DNA of 56,057 nucleotides from Variovorax sp. E3 (GTDB lineage: Bacteria > Pseudomonadota > Gammaproteobacteria > Burkholderiales > Burkholderiaceae_C): positions 1-56,057 of the forward strand of contig NZ_MOWM01000033.1 in the NCBI RefSeq assembly GCF_016082275.1, in the 5' to 3' direction. Under the pieces are notes generated by a model that saw only the letters and a program-made list of their open reading frames with translations, had not been told where the DNA came from and searched no databases. Positions 26,522 through 36,579 of this stretch are shown in pieces. The translations under genes were made by a program, and so were the position numbers. The first letter of the stretch is position 1. Each line of letters starts with the position of its first letter.

Positions 26522-28435
26522 ATGTTCGAACGGATGCAACAGGCCATCAAGCGGCCGTGGGGAGTGTTGGGTCTTCTTGCCGCTCTGGCAGGCGCGGGGG
26601 CAGTGCAGGCTGCCGAGCCTCAGCAGGCCCACGTCATTTCGAAGCAGTGGCATGTGGACTACGAGGTGGCGCCCGATGGTCGGTCCACGGCCACCTACAC
26701 AACGGCGGCCCAGATCGTTCATGCGAGCGCACTGGAGGCCTTGAAGTCCTCGAGCTTCTCGTACAGCACGAGCATCCAGAAGGGCGAGATTCTGGAGGCC
26801 TATACGTTGAAAGCCGATGGGCGGCGCATCGTGGCGCCTCCGACCAACTACCAGACCGAAGTCAACAACGGACGCGACGGGGCGAAGCCACTCTTCTCCG
26901 ACTACACGCGCCTGTCGGTGGTGTTTCCGGACCTGGCCGTGGGCGACACGGTCGGCGTGAAATACCGGGTCGCGGACAAGGAGCCCATCTTTCCGGGCGC
27001 CTTCTCGGTCGTTCAGTCGTTCTCTCCGTACAACGTCTATGAGGACGCCCGGGTCACGGTCCGTTTCGCCAAGTCACTCGACCTGAAGTTCGAAAGCCAC
27101 AACCTGAAGGAGGAGGCCGCCAGCGAGGACGGCGGTCTGCAGGTGCGCACATGGAGCTATCGCAACCCGTCCCCGCGGACGTACGAGGAGGCCGACGAGG
27201 GGATCTGGCGTCTCGAGGAACTCCCGGTGCTGATGGTGAGCACCTTCTCGAGCTACGAGTCGATTGCCAAGGCCTATGGCGACCGTGCATTGCCCAAGGC
27301 CGAGCCCACGGACCGGGTGACTGCCTTGGCGAAATCCATCGTGGGCGATCAGTCGGAGCCTCTCGTGCGTGCCCGGCTGCTCTACGAATGGGTGTCCCGC
27401 AACATCACCTACGGCGGCAACTGCATCGGCGTGGGCGCGGTCGTGCCGCGAGACACCGACACGGTGCTCGACAACAAGATGGGCGACTGCAAGGATCACG
27501 CGACGCTGCTGCAGGCGCTGTGGCGCGCGGCGGGTATCCGGGGCGAACAGGTGCTGATCAATGCAGGCGGCCAACTCGATCTGCCGGCCACGCCCGTCGT
27601 GTCGATGGTGAACCATGTCATCAACTATCTGCCTGACTGGAAGATCTACCTGGACGCCACGGCCAAGGACGTTCCCTTCGGTTACCTGCCGACTGGCTCG
27701 TATGACAAGCCCGTCCTTCATGTGGGCGCGGCCACGGCACTCGCAAGAATTCCGCCCTTGCCTGCCGACGGGAAGCTGCAGCAAGTGCGAACCAGGCTGC
27801 GCGTCAACGCCGACGGCAGTGCGACCGGCGATATGCGGGTCAGCCTCAAGGGCGCACACGCCGCGCAATGGCGCGCCTTCATGGGTGACCTTCAGGCGAC
27901 CGCGGTACGCGACTTCGTGCGGCGCACGCTGTCGGGTTCCGGCTTCAAGGGCAAGGGAGAGCTTGATCGCGGCGATCTGTCCGAGGCGAAGGTCCTGACC
28001 GACGCGTATTCGTTCGGGTTCACCTTCGAGATAGACAACTATCTTCAGGCAGGCACTTCCGGGGCCTTTCGGTTGGCCCCCGTCGTCGACCTGCCGCTGT
28101 CGGTTGCTCGTTTTGCATTCAAGGGAGAACAGGCCGCCGTCACGCGCCGTCACTACTGCACGGGGTTCAAGACCGAGGAGATCTATGACATCGAACTGGC
28201 GCCGGGCGTGAGCTTTGACCAATTGCCGGAGTCGTTGACGAAGCGTGGCCGGTACCTCGATTTTGCGAGCAGCTACAAGCGCACCAAGACCGGCGTGCGT
28301 GTGGCGCGCGAGCTGTTCGACAAGACGCCCGAAGGCGTCTGCACCGCGGATTTCATGAATGGCTGGCTGGCCGAAGTCGTGCCGATTGCGCAGAACCTGA
28401 AATCGCAGGTCTTCTACAAGCGCAAATCGCGCTGA
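26522..28435 (+). CDS. DUF3857 / transglutaminase-like exported protein
   Basis: A 637-residue exported protein. A Sec signal (about residues 1-30: LGLLAALAGAGAVQA) is followed by a DUF3857 beta-domain and a transglutaminase-like papain-fold core. The catalytic triad is visible: Cys323 in MGDCKDHATLLQALWRAAGI, His in SMVNHVINYL and Asp in WKIYLDATAKD. Strong GGAGGAG precedes the ATG. Family members act in the envelope as proteases or transglutaminases, with target unknown. Codon usage is less GC-biased than in neighbours (many T- and A-ending codons), suggesting a different history. Confidence 0.9.
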   Translation: MFERMQQAIKRPWGVLGLLAALAGAGAVQAAEPQQAHVISKQWHVDYEVAPDGRSTATYTTAAQIVHASALEALKSSSFSYSTSIQKGEILEAYTLKADGRRIVAPPTNYQTEVNNGRDGAKPLFSDYTRLSVVFPDLAVGDTVGVKYRVADKEPIFPGAFSVVQSFSPYNVYEDARVTVRFAKSLDLKFESHNLKEEAASEDGGLQVRTWSYRNPSPRTYEEADEGIWRLEELPVLMVSTFSSYESIAKAYGDRALPKAEPTDRVTALAKSIVGDQSEPLVRARLLYEWVSRNITYGGNCIGVGAVVPRDTDTVLDNKMGDCKDHATLLQALWRAAGIRGEQVLINAGGQLDLPATPVVSMVNHVINYLPDWKIYLDATAKDVPFGYLPTGSYDKPVLHVGAATALARIPPLPADGKLQQVRTRLRVNADGSATGDMRVSLKGAHAAQWRAFMGDLQATAVRDFVRRTLSGSGFKGKGELDRGDLSEAKVLTDAYSFGFTFEIDNYLQAGTSGAFRLAPVVDLPLSVARFAFKGEQAAVTRRHYCTGFKTEEIYDIELAPGVSFDQLPESLTKRGRYLDFASSYKRTKTGVRVARELFDKTPEGVCTADFMNGWLAEVVPIAQNLKSQVFYKRKSR

Positions 28436-28451
28436 GCTTTCACTGCCGGGC

Positions 28452-29977
<1,526 letters not shown>

Positions 29978-30026
29978 TCATCGCCACCGGCGACGCTGCC
30001 GAGGGCCGGTTGTCAGGGAGAGACAC

Positions 30027-30322
30027 ATGGGCATGCTGGAAAGACTTTTCGGGGCCACGGCGGGTCGCGGCACGGCGGCGGCAATGGCGGCGGCCATCAC
30101 GGCTCGCGAGGCGGCCACGGGAACGGCAGCGGCATGCCGCCAGGGGGAGGCAATGCCTGCCCCGCATGCCGCACCGTCAACGCACCGGGCGCGCGCTTCT
30201 GCCAGCAATGCGGCGGCGCGATGGCGCCGCCCGCCTGCCGCCAGTGCGGCACCGCGATGCAGGCCGGCGCGCGGTTCTGTGCCCAGTGCGGGCAGTCGGG
30301 CGAGGCCGCGCCGCGCGGCTGA
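30027..30322 (+). CDS. small double zinc-ribbon protein with Gly/His linker, frameshifted as sequenced
   Basis: A protein of about 98 residues. It starts MGMLERLF, then one G added at about 30049-30056 opens a Gly/His-rich linker (GGHGGSRHGGGNGGGHH) leading to two zinc ribbons: CPACRTVNAPGARFCQQCG and CRQCGTAMQAGARFCAQCG. Each has two CxxC knuckles. Without the added base the ATG frame loses the linker and all cysteines, while the ribbon frame starts only at 30134. The ribbons suggest protein or RNA contacts and the His-rich linker may bind metal. Function unknown. AGGGAGAGACAC precedes the start. Confidence 0.75.
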
Positions 30323-30325
30323 GCC

Positions 30326-31679
30326 TCAGGGCGGGGTCGACGAGCTCGGCGAGGTCCAGAGGCGCCTCAGGTCTTCTTGCTGCTGCGCCGGCGAAGCGCC
30401 TTGCTGCTGCTGTTGCTGCATCGCGCGCAGTTGCGCTTCCTGCGCCTGACGCACCGCGTTCTGCTGCGCCGCCTGCTGGAGCTGCACCTGCTGCTGCATC
30501 TGCAGGGCGCGCAACTGCAGTTCCTGCTGCTGGCGAAGCTGCAGCTGTTGTTGCTGGACCTGCGCCGCCTGCTGGGCCGCGCGCTGCTGCTGTTGGAGCA
30601 GTTGCTGTTGCTGCAGCGCCTGCGCTTGCGCAGCGCGCAGCTGCATCTCCTGCTGCTGGCGCAGGGCCTGCTGTTGCTGCTGCTGGAGTTGCAGCTGCAT
30701 CTGCTGTTGTTGCTGCTGTTGCTGCCAGCGGTCCTGCTCGGCGCGCTGGCGCCAGTCGCGCCGCTGCTGCTGTTGCTGCTGCCACTCGCGCTGCTGGCGC
30801 CAGTCTTCCTGCTGCCGCCATTCGTCTTGCTGGCGCTGCTCCTCCTGTTGGCGCCACTGCTGCTGTTGCTGCCACTCGATCTGCTGGCGCACGGCCTGGG
30901 TCGCGCGCTGCTGCTCCAGCAGCTGCTCCTGCTGCGCCTGCAGCTCCGGCGAGTACTGGACCTGCGGCTGCCGCGAGACGAGGGCCGGCACCAGCGGCGT
31001 CGGCCGGCCGAAGCGCGCGGACCCCGCCCGGTCGTCGAGCCGGTTGCGCTCGGCCACCCAGGCGTCGAAGCTGCTGTCCTGCGAGCGCGTGGTTCGCACC
31101 GTCGTGAGGTTGCGCCCCGAGACCGTGGTCTGCTGGCGTTCGGTCAGCAGTTGCGAGATGCGGCCGCTGTCGCCATAGAGCGTGAGGTTGCCCGCGGCCA
31201 CCGCCACCCAGGTGGTGCTCGGCTCGGCGGCGATGCGGTAGTCGCCCGGTGCCCCGATCACCAGGTACAGGTTGCCGGTATGGATCTTCAGGCGCTGGCC
31301 CGCGAGCCCGCCGCGCACGCGCAGCTGCAGGTCGCCCCGGTTCACGGTGAGGTGCACGAAGTCTTCGTCGACCCCGGTGAAATCCACCCGCGCGTCGCCG
31401 TCGAGCCGCAGCAGGGCCGGGCCGATGTTCACTTCGCGCGCGCGTTGTCGCCGGTCCAGAGCCGGTCGCCGACGGCAAGCGCGCGGTCGGGCCGGGCGGC
31501 GTACCAGCCGTCCTGGCCGGCGGGCGAGACGTTCACCGTGCCCTGCTGCAGGTTCAGGCGCGCGATGGCGGGCGGCGGCCCTTGCTGGGCGCTGGCCGCC
31601 AAGCCCGCGCCCAGCAGCGCCAGGCCGAGCAGCCAGCGGCGCAGCGGACGTGAAAGGCCGGAAGGCGTGTGCGGTTCAT
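30326..31679 (-). CDS. exported FecR/DUF6600-like protein with poly-Gln tail, two frameshifts as sequenced
   Basis: Restored length about 451 residues. A signal peptide (RRWLLGLALLGAGLAASAQQ) is followed by a FecR-like beta-domain (LNLQQGTVNVSPAGQDGWY, then LRLDGDARVDFTGVDEDFVH and GNLYLVIGAPGDYRI). The last 230 residues are an extreme Gln/Arg/Trp-rich, probably coiled-coil tail. Two single-base losses are needed to join the parts, at about 31648-31655 and 31435-31445; the remaining open frame starts only at 31432. AGAGGA lies before ATG 31679. FecR-like/DUF6600 proteins are exported and little studied. It is divergent from the exported PEP-synthase-like gene. Confidence 0.8.
30377..30960. 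repeat. CTG/CAG-rich low-complexity tract
   Basis: About 580 bp dominated by CTG, TTG and CAG triplets, which encode the poly-Gln tail on the minus strand and an artefactual Leu-rich open frame on the plus strand. Runs are interrupted by TGG/CGG codons (Trp, Arg), so it is a degenerate codon repeat and not a perfect microsatellite. Length variation between strains is likely. Confidence 0.85.
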
Positions 31680-31815
31680 GTGATTCCTCTGATCCCCGGA
31701 TGGACGAAGCGATGGCGTTGTAACGCGCGAGAATCCGCTGTCGCTGTCAGCGCCGCACCCCAGCTTGGTGAAGCGCGCGTGCAATCGGCAACCAGCTGTT
31801 AACGAGGGAACAGGT

Positions 31816-33881
31816 ATGAAGAACAAAGACAACGCATGCCCGGTGGGAGAAATGCGTTTTCACAACACAAGCAGAACGCGGGAGCGTACAGCCTGGATGA
31901 CGGCGCTGGCGCTGTCCTTGGTGGCCGCGGGGACACCGTCCGCCCAGGCCCAGCTGGCGCGCAAGCCTTCCTACTACCAGCAGCAGAACCAGCCGCAACC
32001 CGAGGCCCGGCCGCGCAGCTGGTGCCGCGCCCGGCCGTGCCGTCGTCGCTGCCGGCGCTGCGCAGCCAGGGCGACTTCGACACGCTGGCGCGCGTCTACG
32101 ACGCCGGCACGCCGATGCAGCTGGCCCACGTGCTGTTCGCCGTCGACCTGAAGGCGAAGCCGGCGCGCATGTACTACATCGACACGCCGCGCTACCAGCT
32201 GCACGTGCGCTTCCTGCGCGACACGCGGCTCGTGCCGAACACCATCAAGCGCGAGATCGACCGCAACTACCTCGTGCCCGACCGCCGCTTCCTGTTCGGC
32301 ACGCTGAGCTGGCAGCAGAACATCGGCACCTTCACCTACGAGTTCTGGGAGGGCGACCAGCTCACCGCGCCGCTGCTGCGGCAGGCCGACGCGCAAGTGA
32401 AGGCCAGCTTCTTCGCGCCCGTGAAGTTCAAGACCAACTCCACGCTGCACGAACGCATCGCCAAGGAAACCGGCATCGACTACGTGAGCCAGGAAGCGCT
32501 GATCCGCGAGCAGCCCTTTTTGCCGATGAACCTGGGCACCGCCACCGGCCGCGTGCGCATCGTGGACGACGAGTCGGGCATCAACGCGCTGCTGCCCGAC
32601 GACATCGCCGTGCTGCGCCAGGTGCCGATCAGCCTGCCGCCGGTGGCGGGCGTGCTGACCGAGCGGCCGTCGACCGCGCTGTCGCACGTCAACCTGCTGG
32701 CCAAGGGCTGGGGCATTCCGAACGCCTACGTGCGCGACGCCGCCGCCGTGCTGAAGGAGCACGCGGGCCAGTGGGTGGCGCTGAAGGTCGCGGCCTCGGG
32801 CTACCAGGTGCGGCGCCTTGCGGCCGACGAAATCGCTGCGCTGCCGCCGCGCGCCGTGCGCACAGCAGCCGCCGGCGCGGTGCCCGGCGGCGCGCGTGCC
32901 ATCAAGCCCGACCTGCGCGAAGCCAGGTTGCTGCCGCTGGTGTCGCTGCGCGCGCGCAATAGCGCGCAGTGCGGCACCAAGGCCGCGAACCTGGGCGCGA
33001 TGCAGGCCGCGCGCATTCCGGGCACGTCGGTGCCCGACGGCTTCTGCGTGCCGTTCGCGCACTACGACCGCTTCATGCGCGCCAACGGCCTGGCCGATCG
33101 CATCGCGCGCATGCAGCAGCAGCCCGGCTTCGCGAGCGATCCGAAGCTGCGGCAGAAGGCGCTGGCGCAACTGCGCGACGAGATCGTGCAATGGCCGGTC
33201 GATGCATCCACCGCCGCTTCATGGCGCGCCGCATGGCAGTCGCAACTGGGCGGGGGCGGCGTGTTCGTGCGCAGCTCGTCGAACTCCGAAGACCTGCCCG
33301 GCTTCAGCGGCGCGGGGCTCTACACCACCGTGCCCAACGTCAAGACCGGCGACGCGCTCGAGGTCGCGGTGAAGAAGGTCTGGGCCTCGGTGTTCAACCC
33401 CGAGGCCTGGGAAGCGCGCAGCGCCGCGGGCTTCGGTGCCGAGTCGGTGCTGATGGGCGTGTTCGTGCAGACCGCCATCGACTCGACCAACGCCGGCGTG
33501 ATGATCACGCGCGACCCCTTCGACGCGGGCCATCCGCACGTCACGTACATCTCGGCCAAGCGCGGCATCGGCATCCGCGTGGTCGAGGGGCAGCGCGTGG
33601 CCGAGCAGGTGATGTATTCGAGCTGGTCGAAGGCCATCCAGGTGCTGAGCCGCTCGGCCGAGGAAACCTCGCTGCAGCTCGACAAGGAGGGCGGGGTGAA
33701 GGAGGTGCCGGTGGAGGCCGGGCGCAACGTGCTGACCGATGAGCTCGTGGTGCGGCTCGCGAACGTGGGCGCGGCCGTGAAGCGCACCTTCAACGCGGTC
33801 GATCAGGACATCGAGTGGGCGACGGTGGGAGACAAGATCGTGCTGCTGCAGGCGCGGCCGTATGTGGAGCGGCGGCGCTGA
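31816..33881 (+). CDS. PEP synthase/PPDK-like protein with apparent signal peptide, frameshifted as sequenced
   Basis: Restored length about 688 residues. The start carries a plausible Sec signal (RTAWMTALALSLVAAGTPSAQAQ), then a Gln/Pro-rich linker where one base is missing at about 32008-32012. The rest contains a phosphohistidine-like segment (TERPSTALSHVNLLAKGWGIPNAY) and a PPDK/PEP-synthase N-terminal ATP-grasp part (CGTKAANLGAMQAARIPG, FVRSSSNSEDLPGFSGAGLY, VLLQARPYVE). The two domains occur in an order opposite to PEP synthase, and no PEP-binding TIM barrel is seen. An ATP-grasp enzyme outside the cytoplasm would be odd; the leader might be a misread. Confidence 0.8.
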
Positions 33882-33914
33882 GTTCAGCGCCCGCCGCTTC
33901 CTGCGGCCTTCCTG

Positions 33915-35843
33915 CTACTTGTACAGCAACTGCGGCAGCCACAACCCGATCTGCGGCCACATGTACAGCAGCACGATCGCCAGCACCTGGATCCCCATGA
34001 ACGGCAGCATGCCCAGGAAGATCTGGTTCAGCGTCACGTGCGGCGGGCTCACGCCCTTCAGGTAGAAGGCGGCCATGGCCACCGGTGGCGACAGGAACGC
34101 CGTCTGCAGGTTCAGCGCCACCAGCAGCCCGAAGAACAGCGGGTCGACGCCGAAGTTGTCGAGCAGCGGAATGAAGATGGGCATGAAGATCACGATGATC
34201 TCGGTCCACTCCAGCGGCCAGCCCAGCAGGAAGATGATGACCTGGCTCAGGATCAGGAACTCCACCTTCGTGAGGTTCATGCCGAGCACCCACTCTTCCA
34301 CCAGCGCCTGTCCGCCCAGCAGCGCGAACGCGGCCGAGAAAATGGCCGAGCCCACGAACAGCCAGCACACCATGGCCGAGGTCTTGGCCGTGAGGAACAC
34401 CGACTCCTTCAGCACCGTGAGGTTCAGCCGCCGGTAGGCCGCCGCCAGCAGCATGCCGCCGAGCGCGCCCATGGCCGCGGCTTCGGTCGGCGTGGCCAGG
34501 CCCAGCACGATCGAGCCCAGCACCGACATGATCAGCAGCACCAGCGGAAAGAACGACGCCAGCAGCATCTTGAAGATCTCGAGCCGCGCGAAGCTCAGGA
34601 ACAGATAGAACAGCGTGACCATGGCGCCGAAGATCGCGAAGGTGACCCACCACCAGGTGGGCGCGGGGCGCTCGGTGGCGGCGGCTTCGTTTGTCTCGGT
34701 GATGCCCGGCGCGGCTTCGGGCGGTTCGGCCAGCGGCGCCGCGGACGCGGCGGGCGCGGGTGCCTGTTCCTCGCCGGGAGGCTCCTGCAGGCTGTCTTCA
34801 CGCGGTGGCTCCTGCAGCCCACCCTCGCTCGGCGGCTCCTGCAGACCGCCCGCGCTGGGTGCCGCGCTGCGCACGGCGCCGATCTCCTCGATGTCGTAGC
34901 GCGCCTGCGCCTCGACTGTCGTCACGGCCTTGTAGCTGAAGACCGCGAGCAGCAGGAAGATCACGCCGGGCATCGCGACGATGCCCAGTTGCTTGAGCAC
35001 ATGCGAGAACGGCACGTCGGCATTGCGCCGCCCCTTCAGCAGCCCGACCAGCGCGTGCGCTGCGGGGCTGTCGGCCAGCCGCTGCGACAGCGGCGGCAGC
35101 GGCACCACGCGCTCGGCCTGCGACAGCGGCGGCGCCCACTGCGGCTTGAGCCACGCGATGAGGATCACATACAGCACATAGAGCGACGCAAGCATCAGCC
35201 CCGGAAAGAACGCGCCCGCATACAGCTGCACCACCGACACGCCCGCCGTCGCGCCGTAGACGATCAGCAGCACCGACGGCGGGATCAGGATGCCCAGGCA
35301 GCCGCCCGCCGTGATGGCGCCCGCGGCCAGCGGCACGCTGTAGCCGCCGCGCAGCATGGCCGGCAGCGCCAGCAGGCCCATCAGCGTGACCACCGCGCCC
35401 ACGATGCCGGTGGCCGTCGCGAAGATGGTGCACGTGACCAGCGTGGCCACGGCCAGCGCGCCCGGCAGCCGCGCCAGCGCCAGGTGCAGGCTCTTGAACA
35501 GCGACTCGATGAGGTTCGCGCGCTCCACCAGGTAGCCCATGAACACGAACAGCGGCACCGCGATGAGCACGTCGTTGGCCATGGTCTTGAAGGCCGACTG
35601 CACCATCAGGTCGAGCGTGCGGTGCCAGTCGCGGTCGTAGGCCAGCCACGTGAAGATCATGCCCATGCCCATCAGCGTGAACGCCGTGGGAAAGCCCAGC
35701 ATGATGGCCACCACCACGAGCGACAGCATCAGCAGCCCGAGGTGGCCGTTGGTGATGGTCTCGGCGCTTGCCAGCACCGAGCCCGCGCCGATCACGATCA
35801 GCGCCATGAACGACAGGCCGAACCAGAGTTCGCGGCGGATCAT
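33915..35843 (-). CDS. dctM: TRAP transporter large permease (DctM) with repeat-bearing insertion
   Basis: A 642-residue TRAP large membrane subunit, the sodium-driven channel for an organic acid. About twelve or more membrane segments are visible, with the family block GAITAGGCLGILIPPSVLLIVYG and a matching C-terminal half (TPTEAAAMGALGG, PPVAMAAFYLKGV). It is longer than the usual 430 residues because of a central hydrophilic insertion of roughly 170 residues including three copies of LQEPP at about residues 327-354. That long form is common in the mannitol/chloroaromatic TRAP group. Its ATG overlaps the dctQ stop. Confidence 0.93.
   Translation of the reverse strand: MIRRELWFGLSFMALIVIGAGSVLASAETITNGHLGLLMLSLVVVAIMLGFPTAFTLMGMGMIFTWLAYDRDWHRTLDLMVQSAFKTMANDVLIAVPLFVFMGYLVERANLIESLFKSLHLALARLPGALAVATLVTCTIFATATGIVGAVVTLMGLLALPAMLRGGYSVPLAAGAITAGGCLGILIPPSVLLIVYGATAGVSVVQLYAGAFFPGLMLASLYVLYVILIAWLKPQWAPPLSQAERVVPLPPLSQRLADSPAAHALVGLLKGRRNADVPFSHVLKQLGIVAMPGVIFLLLAVFSYKAVTTVEAQARYDIEEIGAVRSAAPSAGGLQEPPSEGGLQEPPREDSLQEPPGEEQAPAPAASAAPLAEPPEAAPGITETNEAAATERPAPTWWWVTFAIFGAMVTLFYLFLSFARLEIFKMLLASFFPLVLLIMSVLGSIVLGLATPTEAAAMGALGGMLLAAAYRRLNLTVLKESVFLTAKTSAMVCWLFVGSAIFSAAFALLGGQALVEEWVLGMNLTKVEFLILSQVIIFLLGWPLEWTEIIVIFMPIFIPLLDNFGVDPLFFGLLVALNLQTAFLSPPVAMAAFYLKGVSPPHVTLNQIFLGMLPFMGIQVLAIVLLYMWPQIGLWLPQLLYK
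34778..34860. repeat. 27-bp tandem repeat inside dctM
   Basis: Three imperfect 27-bp units encode LQEPPSEGG, LQEPPREDS and LQEPPGEE in the hydrophilic insertion of DctM. GGCTCCTGCAG recurs at each unit on the plus strand. Pure repeat DNA inside a conserved membrane protein suggests slipped-strand growth in a region under weak constraint. Confidence 0.8.
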
Positions 35844-36478
35844 CGCGCGCCTCCGCCGGCCGGGTGCGCGGCCGGCGCCACCACCACGCGGTCGAGCGCG
35901 GCGATGTCCTCGTCCTTCACGTGCACCATTTCCTTGAGCTTTGCGACGTCGACCTCTTCCACGTCCTGCTCGCGCGACGGCCATGCGCCGCGCTGGATGC
36001 ACTGCACGCAGCGGATGATCTCGGCCATGCCCTGCAGCAGCAGCGTGAAGCCCGCGAGCGGAATGATGAACTTGAACGGGTACAGCGGCAGCGGCTCGGC
36101 CGAGAAGGTCTGCTCGCGAATGGCCAGCGACTCGCCCGCATAGACCCAGCCCGCCCAGGTGAGCGCGACGATGCCCGGCAGGAAGAACACGATGTACAGC
36201 ACCAGGTCGACGATGGCCTGCGTGCGCGGGCGGAAGAAGCCGTAGAGCACGTCGCCGCGCACATGGCCGTTCTTGGAGAGCGTGTACGCGCCGGCGGTCA
36301 TGAACATGGCGCCGTACAGCATGATCTGCGCGTCCAGCACCCAGGCGTGCGGGTTGTTGAGCGCGTAGCGCGAGAACACTTCCCAGCTGATCAGCAGTGT
36401 GAGCAGCAGGGCGCACCAGGCGAAGGTCTTGCCGATCCAGGTGGAGAACCGGTCGACCGCCAGGAGAAAGGATTGCAT
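35840..36478 (-). CDS. dctQ: TRAP transporter small permease (DctQ)
   Basis: A 212-residue membrane subunit with four spans, beginning SFLLAVDRFSTWIGKTFAWC and including the conserved WEVFSRYALNNPHAWVLD motif after the first span. A charged C-terminal tail of about 50 residues follows. It pairs with DctM and shares a 4-bp overlap with it. The start at 36478 is chosen because GAGGAG sits 9 bp upstream; the longer frame from 36532 has no ribosome-binding site and begins inside a terminator's T-run. Confidence 0.92.
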   Translation of the reverse strand: MQSFLLAVDRFSTWIGKTFAWCALLLTLLISWEVFSRYALNNPHAWVLDAQIMLYGAMFMTAGAYTLSKNGHVRGDVLYGFFRPRTQAIVDLVLYIVFFLPGIVALTWAGWVYAGESLAIREQTFSAEPLPLYPFKFIIPLAGFTLLLQGMAEIIRCVQCIQRGAWPSREQDVEEVDVAKLKEMVHVKDEDIAALDRVVVAPAAHPAGGGAR

Positions 36479-36531
36479 CGGAACGAACTCCTCGCCGCGG
36501 CCATCGGGCGCGGCTTGCTTGCGTGCAGGCA

Positions 36532-36563
36532 TGAAAAAAGAGGGCGCCGCGCGGGCGCCCTTG
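36532..36563 (-). terminator. intrinsic terminator between dctP and dctQM
   Basis: On the minus strand: GGGCGCC-CGCGC-GGCGCCC followed by TCTTTTTT. It starts 17 bp after the dctP stop and ends before the true dctQ start. Placed inside the operon, it should lower transcription of dctQM relative to dctP. Confidence 0.85.
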
Positions 36564-36579
36564 CGTCACGTGACGCGCA

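Noticed and set aside
30377..30960. Repeated CTG-type units as a possible CRISPR-like array
   Set aside because: Units are codon-level, irregular and coding; there are no spacers of constant length and no cas genes.
30377..31723. Leu-rich plus-strand frame resembling a membrane protein
   Set aside because: It is the reverse complement of the poly-Gln tail; CTG repeats read as Leu. The minus-strand FecR-like domain and signal peptide show the true strand.
36478..36532. Longer DctQ N-terminus from ATG 36532
   Set aside because: No ribosome-binding site; the ATG lies directly after the T-run of an intrinsic terminator, while 36478 has GAGGAG and matches the family start.
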